This document shows, piece by piece, positions 1 through 5,706 of a DNA stretch of 5,836 bases (positions are counted from its first letter, which is position 1; each line of letters starts with the position of its first letter). The stretch is from Lachnospiraceae bacterium (GTDB lineage: Bacteria; Bacillota; Clostridia; Lachnospirales; Lachnospiraceae): contig JAAVAF010000012.1 in assembly GCA_014804225.1 (NCBI GenBank), forward strand, positions 6,085 to 11,920, in the 5' to 3' direction. Position numbers and translations under genes: made by a program. Below the pieces are notes generated by a model. It had not been told where the DNA came from. It worked only from the letters and a program-made list of their open reading frames with translations, and searched no databases.

Positions 1-50
1 CTCTTTCCGGTTCCCACTATAATTACTTTTTTTCCACTGATATTTATCAT
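1..50 (-). CDS. murD: Start of UDP-N-acetylmuramoylalanine--D-glutamate ligase (MurD), partial
   Basis: Only the first 16 codons and two bases of the next are present; the gene runs off the left edge. The translation is MINISGKKVIIVGTGK, and the following AG allows Ser or Arg. A short lead, a GKK turn, a hydrophobic strand (VIIV) and a GTGK(S) loop match the usual MurD N-terminus, whose first Rossmann-like domain starts with a GxGxSG loop that binds the UDP part of UDP-MurNAc-L-Ala. MurD is the cytoplasmic ligase that adds D-glutamate during peptidoglycan precursor synthesis. The start is supported by a strong AAAGGAG ribosome binding site at 59-65, eight bases before the ATG. The gene begins 15 bases after the upstream PBP stop, so the two are surely co-transcribed. 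Position in a dcw cluster favours MurD, but 16 residues cannot exclude another Rossmann-fold protein. Confidence 0.62.
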   Translation of the reverse strand, partial: MINISGKKVIIVGTGK

Positions 51-58
51 GTTTTTTG

Positions 59-65
59 CTCCTTT
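59..65 (-). promoter_or_regulatory. Ribosome binding site of the murD-like gene
   Basis: Read on the minus strand this is AAAGGAG, eight bases from the ATG at 50-48. It directly follows the TAA stop of the upstream PBP gene at 68-66. It is the main evidence that the short coding stretch at the left edge is a real gene start, and the tight spacing suggests translational coupling. Confidence 0.8.
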
Positions 66-1805
66 TTATTGATACCCTATTTCCTCCAAATAGGGAAGGA
101 TATTTTCAAACAACTGTCTTACCACCGGTGCCGCAATCTGACCGCCATAATACGTTCCCTGCGGTGTGTCAATGATTGCAAGTGCCATAATTTGGGGATC
201 ATTTGCAGGTGCAAATCCTAAAAACGATGCGATATACCTTCCCGTACCTCTTGGAAGCGTCTGGCTTGTCGCCGTCTTGCCGCCTACACGGAAGCCCTCG
301 ACATATCCGTTTTTCCCGCCGCCGTTTTCCACAACCTGTTCGAGCACATATCTTAATTTATCCGTAGTGTCACTTGATACAATTCCATCCGTGACAGGAT
401 ATGTAAATTCCTCAATAATGCCTTTTTCTTCATTGACTGCCATCACGCCAAAGTGCGGCGTCACAAGGTTTCCACCGTTGATTAACCCCGCCACCGTTGA
501 CATCAGCCGAAGCGGCGTAATTTGAAACGACTGCCCAAACGAAATTGTCGCAAGCTCCACCTCACCGATCTTGTCAGGTTGATGCATAATGGTAGACGCC
601 TCTCCCGGCAAATCAATTCCAGTCTTTTGTCGCAATCCAAATTTTGTAAAATAATCATAATATCGGTCCACACCGATGCGCAAGCCAACCGTGATAAAGA
701 CCGGGTTACAGGAATTCATAACTGCATGGGTAAAATCTTCCGCCCCATGTCCCGCAATTTTGTGACAGCGTATTCTTCTGTCATCAACCACGATAAAACC
801 TGGACAGGAAAAATTATCATTTAATCTCACAGCACCACTCTCAAGTCCCGCAGCGGCTGTTATAATCTTAAACGTAGATCCCGGCTCATACGTATCATTG
901 ATACAGCCGTTTCTCCACATCTGATTCAACAAATCCTGCGTCGCCTCCTGCCCCGCAAATTGTGCAGTCAGTGTAAACGGTTCATTTAAATCAAACTCGG
1001 GAACATTTGTCATCGCCAGAATTTCGCCGTTATTGACATTCATCACAATGATGGAAACACTCTTTGCCTGTTTGGTTTCATATGCCTGTCTTGCAAGCTG
1101 TGTGGCATATTTTTGAATATTGATATCCATGCTTATATGCAAATCACTACCCGCAATCGGCTCGCGCCTTCGCTCTCCCATGCCGTCAAGTTCAATGCCC
1201 TTCGCATCGGTGAGCGTCAAAATTTTTCCCTTCGTTCCGGTCAAATACTCCTCATAACTTACCTCAAGACCGATAATTCCCTGATTATCTCCTCCCGTAA
1301 AGCCCAACACCTTCGATGCAAGCTCACCGTAAGGATAATATCGTTTATAATCCTCGTCAACTTTTACTCCTGCAAGGTCTAAATTTCTTATTTTGTCACC
1401 TGTTTCCTTATCAACATTACTCTTGATCCGTTCACGTGAACTTCTCTTTTCTACTTGTTTTTTGACATATTCCCGAGAAAGTCCGAGTTCACTGCTTAGC
1501 GCCTCTATTACCCCTTCCGGATCCTCAATCTGGCTTCGGATAACGGATATCGTACAGACTGTTCTATTGTCTGCGAGTACGGTTCCTGTTGAATCAATGA
1601 TTCTACCGCGCGCCGCTTTGATATCGCGCTCCCTTTCATGGAGCTGCTGCGCCTGTTCGCTATAGCGCTCCGAGCATACAATCATCAGATATCCGACTCT
1701 CACACAAAGCGCCAAAAGCACTATCACGGACAGCATACAGATGATAAAGGTCTTTCTCTTTTGCAGCGTCATGTTACGCCTTGCAGTACTATTTACAGTC
1801 GTCAT
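66..1805 (-). CDS. Class B penicillin-binding protein, SpoVD-like (second of tandem pair)
   Basis: This 579-residue class B PBP is a membrane-anchored D,D-transpeptidase that cross-links peptidoglycan outside the membrane. A short cytoplasmic lead is followed by one membrane segment at about residues 19-43, a PBP dimerisation or pedestal domain at about 60-220 (RGRIID at 66-71, GFTGGDNQG at 168-176), and a transpeptidase domain at about 245-573. Catalytic motifs are S310-T-F-K313 within YEPGSTFK, S365-C-N367, and K510-T-A512. The last replaces the usual KTG glycine with alanine (codon GCG). It ends just after the transpeptidase fold at NILPYLEE, with no PASTA domain. B. subtilis SpoVD carries one PASTA domain. 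Being second after ftsL, and the STFK motif, fit the spoVD position of the B. subtilis cluster, so a role in spore cortex or septal synthesis is inferred. The chosen ATG has AGAAGG seven bases upstream. Met12 (1772-1770), with AAGG six bases upstream, is a credible alternative start. Confidence 0.93.
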   Translation of the reverse strand: MTTVNSTARRNMTLQKRKTFIICMLSVIVLLALCVRVGYLMIVCSERYSEQAQQLHERERDIKAARGRIIDSTGTVLADNRTVCTISVIRSQIEDPEGVIEALSSELGLSREYVKKQVEKRSSRERIKSNVDKETGDKIRNLDLAGVKVDEDYKRYYPYGELASKVLGFTGGDNQGIIGLEVSYEEYLTGTKGKILTLTDAKGIELDGMGERRREPIAGSDLHISMDINIQKYATQLARQAYETKQAKSVSIIVMNVNNGEILAMTNVPEFDLNEPFTLTAQFAGQEATQDLLNQMWRNGCINDTYEPGSTFKIITAAAGLESGAVRLNDNFSCPGFIVVDDRRIRCHKIAGHGAEDFTHAVMNSCNPVFITVGLRIGVDRYYDYFTKFGLRQKTGIDLPGEASTIMHQPDKIGEVELATISFGQSFQITPLRLMSTVAGLINGGNLVTPHFGVMAVNEEKGIIEEFTYPVTDGIVSSDTTDKLRYVLEQVVENGGGKNGYVEGFRVGGKTATSQTLPRGTGRYIASFLGFAPANDPQIMALAIIDTPQGTYYGGQIAAPVVRQLFENILPYLEEIGYQ

Positions 1806-1835
1806 AGCGATACCTTCTATTCAGATATATCGCTA
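1805..1835 (-). promoter_or_regulatory. Hairpin presenting the Shine-Dalgarno site of the second PBP gene
   Basis: On the minus strand TAGCGATA (1835-1828) and TATCGCTA (1812-1805) are perfect 8-base inverted repeats. The 15-base loop between them contains the likely ribosome binding site AGAAGG (1818-1813), and the last stem base is the A of the ATG. In mRNA this could tie up the start codon while leaving the Shine-Dalgarno bases in the loop. The repeat is directly visible; a regulatory effect is inference, and an AT-rich 8-pair stem may be only marginally stable in the presence of ribosomes. Confidence 0.4.
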
Positions 1836-1863
1836 CTATTTTATTAATTCCTTTTCGAATATA

Positions 1864-4038
1864 TTACTGCGAGTTTTGCGCTTTGCTCGAAGATTCTCCT
1901 GCATCCTCATAGCTGTAATTTAGCTGCGCTTTTTCGCCTGTATCAGGGTCAATTAACTCTCCCGTAACAGGATCAACTACATAAAAAGCTTTTCCACCGG
2001 ATGCGCCTGTTTCCCCTGAAGTGGTATCATCGACATTTTCTTCTGCTTCGCTGCTTGTGCTTTCCGCAGGATCCTCCTCTTTTGGAACAATATTTCCAAG
2101 AAGATTTTCCGCCTCCTCCTGTTCCGCAATCGTCATTTCTTCTGTTCTGCTAATGTGCAGATACGGCAGAATTTCTGTCAGAACACTTTTTACAATTCCC
2201 GTTGCATATGTCGCATGAGGCTGATCTGCCACATTGGGTCTATCAACCACGCAGTAAATCACAATCTGTGGGTCATCTGCCGGTGCAAAGCCGATAAAAG
2301 AAACCACATAATTTGTCTTATCACGTGGCACCATCTCCGCCGTACCGGTCTTTCCTCCAATCGCATATCCCGCCGGACGCGCCGTTCTTCCCGTTCCCTC
2401 TGCTACCGCCGAATAGAGATGTTCACGCATTAATGCCGAGGTCGTCGTTGATATCGTCTGCTTCAACACTCTCGGTTCAATATTTTTTATCGTATCACCG
2501 TTTGAATTAATAATTTTACTCACTACGTGCGGCTCATAATAATACCCACCATTAATGATCGAAGAAAATGCCGCCGCCATCTCAATCATCGTCACATTAT
2601 ATCCTTGTCCAAATGATGAGGTCGCAAGCTCCGAAGGCCCCATCGTATCCTCGGTAAACACCAGCGATGCCGTTCTCGCCTCTCCCGCAAGATCAATGTT
2701 TGTCCTTAAACCAATATTAAAAATATTTTGAAACTCCACAAGATTTTTCACACCGATCGCTTCGCCCATTTTCATAAACGCCACATTACAAGACTGCTCT
2801 AGGGAGCCTCTCACATCAAGCGTTCCGTGACCGGAACTTACATTACAACTGATTTCGTGGTCTGCCACGTTAAGCTTCCCTCCACATTCATAGGTTTCGT
2901 TTCCTATGATTCGTCCCGTTTCAATTCCTGTCGCAAGCGTAATTGCTTTTGCTGTTGATCCGGGCTCATAGGTATCCGAAATGCAAAAGTTTCTCCAAAG
3001 CGCATTAAGTGCATCAAAGTAGGTATCCTCCTCCTGCATCTGGGCAATCTGCTCCTCCGTATAATATGCACTCAAATCTCTCGGATTGTTTAAATCAAAA
3101 TCAGGATAGCTCGCCATAGCAAGGACATTTCCGTTGTTACAGTTCATAACAATCATCGCCATGTTTTCTGCGCCTAACCCCTCCCGCGCTCCATTCATAT
3201 GCTCCTCATTAAACTGCCTGAGATACTTCTCGACAATCGCCTGTATATTCGCATCAATTGTCGAAACAAGCGTATTTCCGTCTACTGCTGCCACAGTTGT
3301 ACGCTCCAAGATGGAGTCATCGTTGAGATATCCGTACTCCCTTCCGTTTGTGCCGTTTAACTCATCATTATAATACTCCTCCAGTCCAAACTGGCCGTTG
3401 TTATCTGTACCGGTAAATCCGATCACATCACAGGCAAGTGTATTATTGGGATAACGCCGGATGTACTCCTCTTCAAACCAAATACCGCCGTTAATCTCTC
3501 CCATTGTTTCACCGTCTTTGATTGTACTGTTATGCTCCTCGGCCTTTGCGTTGTACTCCGCTTTGTACTCCTCAAACACCTGTCGCTCATCGTAGCTGAT
3601 TCTGCGCTTGAGCACATAATACTGCGACGTAGGATTATCCTTCACATATCTTGCAAGCTCCGTACGATCCAACCCAAAGCACTCCGCCAACGCGGCAAGC
3701 ATCGGTTCCTCGTTCTTTTCATCGTCCAGCATTACTTTACAATCCAAAACCACATTGTAAACTTTTTCGCTTGTGGCAAGAATCGTGCCGTTTGCATCTA
3801 AAATGCTTCCTCTTTTAAACGGAAGCGTTTTACTGTCATATTCCAAGTGCGATAATATCCTTTTTTGATAATCATTCTGATTATCACGCGTCATAATATA
3901 AAGTCTTACCCCCAACCCCGCAAAAGCCAGCAGAATGATTAACATCATAACTGCCAGCTTCACCGTTTTTACCTTTTGGAGATCGACATCTTTCACTTTT
4001 CGTTTTCTGTTTCTATTTCCTGCCACATTTTTTGCCAT
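1864..4038 (-). CDS. Class B penicillin-binding protein, FtsI/PBP2B-like (first of tandem pair)
   Basis: This 724-residue class B PBP is probably the septal transpeptidase, since it follows the ftsL-like gene as pbpB does in B. subtilis. A basic cytoplasmic lead (residues 1-26) precedes one membrane segment at about 27-48, the dimerisation domain at about 70-250 (RGSILD at 76-81, GFTGTDNNGQFG at 207-218), and the transpeptidase domain at about 288-627. Motifs are S361-T-A-K364, S416-C-N418 and K563-T-G565, all intact. Compared with the next PBP it has about 20 extra hydrophilic residues near 155-185 and a C-terminal tail of about 97 residues (628-724), which is acidic and Ser/Thr-rich with a DPVTGELI-DPDTGEKA repeat. 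PBP2B of B. subtilis has two PASTA domains at this end; none is seen here. Translation probably uses GGAAG (4049-4045), six bases from the ATG, or AGGAG (4055-4051), twelve bases away. The gap to the upstream gene is 39 bases. Confidence 0.94.
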   Translation of the reverse strand: MAKNVAGNRNRKRKVKDVDLQKVKTVKLAVMMLIILLAFAGLGVRLYIMTRDNQNDYQKRILSHLEYDSKTLPFKRGSILDANGTILATSEKVYNVVLDCKVMLDDEKNEEPMLAALAECFGLDRTELARYVKDNPTSQYYVLKRRISYDERQVFEEYKAEYNAKAEEHNSTIKDGETMGEINGGIWFEEEYIRRYPNNTLACDVIGFTGTDNNGQFGLEEYYNDELNGTNGREYGYLNDDSILERTTVAAVDGNTLVSTIDANIQAIVEKYLRQFNEEHMNGAREGLGAENMAMIVMNCNNGNVLAMASYPDFDLNNPRDLSAYYTEEQIAQMQEEDTYFDALNALWRNFCISDTYEPGSTAKAITLATGIETGRIIGNETYECGGKLNVADHEISCNVSSGHGTLDVRGSLEQSCNVAFMKMGEAIGVKNLVEFQNIFNIGLRTNIDLAGEARTASLVFTEDTMGPSELATSSFGQGYNVTMIEMAAAFSSIINGGYYYEPHVVSKIINSNGDTIKNIEPRVLKQTISTTTSALMREHLYSAVAEGTGRTARPAGYAIGGKTGTAEMVPRDKTNYVVSFIGFAPADDPQIVIYCVVDRPNVADQPHATYATGIVKSVLTEILPYLHISRTEEMTIAEQEEAENLLGNIVPKEEDPAESTSSEAEENVDDTTSGETGASGGKAFYVVDPVTGELIDPDTGEKAQLNYSYEDAGESSSKAQNSQ
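1933..1974 (-). repeat. Short tandem DPxTGE repeat in the tail of the first PBP
   Basis: Residues 689-702 of the first PBP read DPVTGELI followed by DPDTGE. Two copies of an eight-residue DPxTGExx unit therefore lie in the otherwise disordered-looking acidic tail. The unit is visible at protein level only; the codons are not identical. Being C-terminal to the transpeptidase, it lies outside the membrane. Confidence 0.6.
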
Positions 4039-4077
4039 AAGAAGCTTCCACTCCTATACTCTATGTCAAACGACGTG

Positions 4078-4599
4078 CTATTTAGGTATATCACTATACT
4101 GGCGCACATAATCGTTTCCCTCTCCCGTGTACTGTACGACCTGTCCTTCCTTTGCGTATTTCATCCCTAACTCATTGACCGCAATCCGTTTAATCTCCTC
4201 CAAATCAACACTGCTCATGATTTTCGTGTATGTCTCGTCATTTGCCAGTCTAAGCTCGTTCAGTCTGCTTTCCAATGTAGAAATATTTTTTACATGATTG
4301 GTAATATCCGATTGTAATTTGATATAACTTGTAAGTACGCCGCAGACAATCAAGAAAGCTGCCGCCATCACTGCGATATATCCCATATTCATCGGCGCTG
4401 CTTTTACGATCCGTCGACGTCTTGCCACACTTCTTGCCTGAAGCATCTGTTCACGATCTCTTGCAACCTGTTGTCTGCGGGTATACTTGTCCTCCCGCGG
4501 TTTTAACTGCCGTGCCGCGCTGCCCTCAACATAATATCGCGCTCGCTGTCTGTTCGCACTTACTCTTGACGAACCAGCATCTCTCATTTTGACACTCAT
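4078..4599 (-). CDS. ftsL: FtsL/DivIC-type cell division protein
   Basis: This 173-residue bitopic membrane protein sits where ftsL is found in Firmicute dcw clusters, between rsmH and the class B PBPs. Residues 1-67 are strongly basic and cytoplasmic, with about 20 Lys/Arg including RRRR at 60-63. One membrane segment follows at about 73-93, then a predicted coiled coil at about 94-130 and a closing motif at 131-157 of the form DLEEIKRIAVNELGM...GQVVQY. That last part resembles the conserved end of FtsL/DivIC proteins. FtsL pairs with an FtsB/DivIC partner and helps recruit and activate septal synthesis by FtsW and the FtsI-type PBP; this is family knowledge. Sequence conservation is always low, so the call leans on topology and position. 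The start is uncertain: AAGGAG ends one base before Met1, while Met5 (4587-4585) is 13 bases away. Both spacings are unusual. Confidence 0.85.
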   Translation of the reverse strand: MSVKMRDAGSSRVSANRQRARYYVEGSAARQLKPREDKYTRRQQVARDREQMLQARSVARRRRIVKAAPMNMGYIAVMAAAFLIVCGVLTSYIKLQSDITNHVKNISTLESRLNELRLANDETYTKIMSSVDLEEIKRIAVNELGMKYAKEGQVVQYTGEGNDYVRQYSDIPK

Positions 4600-4600
4600 A

Positions 4601-4606
4601 CTCCTT
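4601..4606 (-). promoter_or_regulatory. Shine-Dalgarno site of the ftsL-like gene, oddly spaced
   Basis: The minus strand reads GGGAAGGAGTATG, so AAGGAG is only one base from the first ATG (4599-4597) and 13 bases from the next in-frame ATG (4587-4585). There is no in-frame GTG or TTG between them. The usual spacing is about five to nine bases, so this site does not settle which start is used. Confidence 0.6.
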
Positions 4607-4619
4607 CCCGGTATACGAA

Positions 4620-5555
4620 TTATATTCTCTCAAACACTCTCAGTTTTGCACTTTTTGCTCTTGTATTCTGCTCAAGCTCCTCCTCAGAAGGCAAAATTGC
4701 CTTTCTGGGCACTGCTTTTCCATACGGTATTTTTCCACATACGCATATCGGAAACTCCGCTGGACATTTGCAGGGATTTTCCATCTCTCTGTAAAAATTC
4801 TTTACAATCCGATCCTCTAAAGAATGAAATGTGATAATACATAGCCTTCCCATCGGATTCAATAAACCAAGCATATCTTCCAGTGCATTTTGTAATACCT
4901 CAAGTTCCTGATTGCACTCGATGCGGATTGCCTGAAATGTCCTTTTCGAAGGATGTCCCCCCACAGCACGCATCTTCGCGGGAATTGCCGCTTTTATAAT
5001 CTCATTTAACTCAAACGTCGTTTCAATCGGCTTCTCTTGTCGTGTTTGGACAATATGTTTTGCAATATTCTTTGCAAATTGATCCTCACCGTAATCTCTG
5101 ATGATCCGATACAACTCCATTTCATCATAATTGTTCACGATATCTCTCGCCGTCAGTTTCTGGCGCTGATCCATGCGCATATCAAGGGCTGTATCATATT
5201 TATAAGAAAAGCCTCTCTGCACATTATCAAGCTGATAAGACGATACACCCAAGTCAAGCAGTATTCCATCCACTTTGTCCACGCCGTACGCTTTGAGTGC
5301 TTCTTTCGCATTACAATAATTGTTTCTTATAAGTGTGACTTTGTCGCCAAATTCTTCAAGTCGTTTTCCTGCAGCATCTATTGCATCGGCATCCTGATCA
5401 ATACCGAAAAACCTGCCTTCTCCATTGAGTCTTTTACATACCTCATAAGCATGTCCACCGCCGCCGAGGGTACCGTCCAAATATACACCCCCCGGCTTAA
5501 TCTGCAGTGCGTCAATTGTTTCGTTCAATAATACTGATGTGTGTTTAAATTCCAT
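4620..5555 (-). CDS. rsmH: 16S rRNA (cytosine(1402)-N(4))-methyltransferase RsmH
   Basis: RsmH (MraW) uses S-adenosylmethionine to methylate N4 of C1402 in the decoding centre of 16S rRNA. The 311-residue length is normal for the family. Visible landmarks in order are HTSVLLNE at 5-12, the SAM-binding loop LDGTLGGGGH at 26-35, GIDQDADAI at 51-59, DGILLDLGVSS at 96-106, the long RGFS...LDMRMD stretch at 114-129, HPSKRTFQAIRIE at 201-213, ITFHSLEDR at 241-249, a CxC...CxC cluster at 262-273, and the C-terminal KSAKLRVFER at 301-310. All expected motifs are intact, so the enzyme should be active. The start fits the family's usual N-terminus; upstream, AGGAAATGAGGG (5572-5561) provides a ribosome binding site whose GAGGG lies six bases from the ATG. 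The gene ends 20 bases before the ftsL-like gene. A 151-base spacer with potential RNA structure separates it from mraZ. Confidence 0.98.
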   Translation of the reverse strand: MEFKHTSVLLNETIDALQIKPGGVYLDGTLGGGGHAYEVCKRLNGEGRFFGIDQDADAIDAAGKRLEEFGDKVTLIRNNYCNAKEALKAYGVDKVDGILLDLGVSSYQLDNVQRGFSYKYDTALDMRMDQRQKLTARDIVNNYDEMELYRIIRDYGEDQFAKNIAKHIVQTRQEKPIETTFELNEIIKAAIPAKMRAVGGHPSKRTFQAIRIECNQELEVLQNALEDMLGLLNPMGRLCIITFHSLEDRIVKNFYREMENPCKCPAEFPICVCGKIPYGKAVPRKAILPSEEELEQNTRAKSAKLRVFERI

Positions 5556-5597
5556 GATTTTCCCTCATTTCCTGATTTTCTTTCCTTCAGATTACAT

Positions 5598-5700
5598 CGA
5601 CTTAACGTTCGGCACAACCGCACTCCCAAGCGGTTATACCATAGTCAGGTCGGGGCTCACGATTTGGAATCCTTCCAATTCCGTGTCACGATAAAGCCCC
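5598..5700 (-). ncRNA. Candidate structured RNA element between mraZ and rsmH
   Basis: On the minus strand this spacer holds two hairpins. Hairpin A (5652-5700) has an outer stem GGGGCT (5700-5695) with AGCCCC (5657-5652), a nine-base bulge on one side, CACG (5685-5682) with CGTG (5661-5658), and an inner TTGGAA (5678-5673) with TTCCAA (5669-5664) around a GGA loop. Hairpin B (5610-5641) pairs TGGTATAACCGC with GCGGTTGTGCCG without interruption: 12 pairs, three of them G-U, around an eight-base loop. TGACT (5647-5643) can pair with AGTCG (5602-5598) and enclose hairpin B. The wobble pairs are allowed only on the minus strand and would be A-C mismatches on the plus strand, which points to RNA made in the operon's direction. 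There is no U-tract, so it is not a standard terminator. I do not recognise a named family. A motif called mraW is known upstream of mraW in Actinobacteria, but I see no basis to equate them. Confidence 0.5.
5633..5641 (-). promoter_or_regulatory. Possible extended -10 promoter element ahead of rsmH
   Basis: The minus strand reads TGGTATAAC, close to an extended -10 box (TGnTATAAT). Seventeen bases upstream there is no good -35 hexamer (CGTGAG at 5661-5656). The element lies in the 5' arm of hairpin B, so it may simply be part of that stem. If real, it would be a secondary promoter for rsmH and the genes after it. Confidence 0.22.
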
Positions 5701-5706
5701 CCAGCT

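Noticed and set aside
1806..1863. A sporulation or housekeeping promoter in the gap before the second PBP
   Set aside because: TAAAAT-like sequences are present, but no matching -35 and no clear sigma-E pattern could be found; the AT-rich gap gives such matches by chance.
4064..4069. Perfect TTGACA hexamer on the minus strand before the first PBP gene
   Set aside because: Seventeen bases downstream the -10 position reads AGCTTC, and the 16 and 18 spacings are no better. Without a -10 box it is not a promoter I can support.
5037..5531. A 164-codon open frame on the plus strand inside rsmH
   Set aside because: It lies fully antisense to a highly conserved gene, its translation is rich in His/Ile/Cys with no recognisable domain, and it is best explained as a shadow frame. 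The same holds for the other plus-strand frames across the PBP and ftsL genes.
5622..5628. TGGGA on the minus strand as a possible MraZ operator
   Set aside because: MraZ operators consist of several spaced direct repeats (TGGGN in E. coli) in front of mraZ. Here there is a single copy in a hairpin loop downstream of mraZ.
5657..5692. Direct repeat ATCGTGA (minus strand) at 5692-5686 and 5663-5657
   Set aside because: Only seven bases and two copies; it may reflect the alternative partner for CACG in hairpin A. Too short to call a repeat element or binding site.
5652..5700. Hairpin A as an intrinsic terminator after mraZ
   Set aside because: The GC-rich stem is followed by GACCTGAC, not a run of T, so it lacks the U-tract needed for intrinsic termination.
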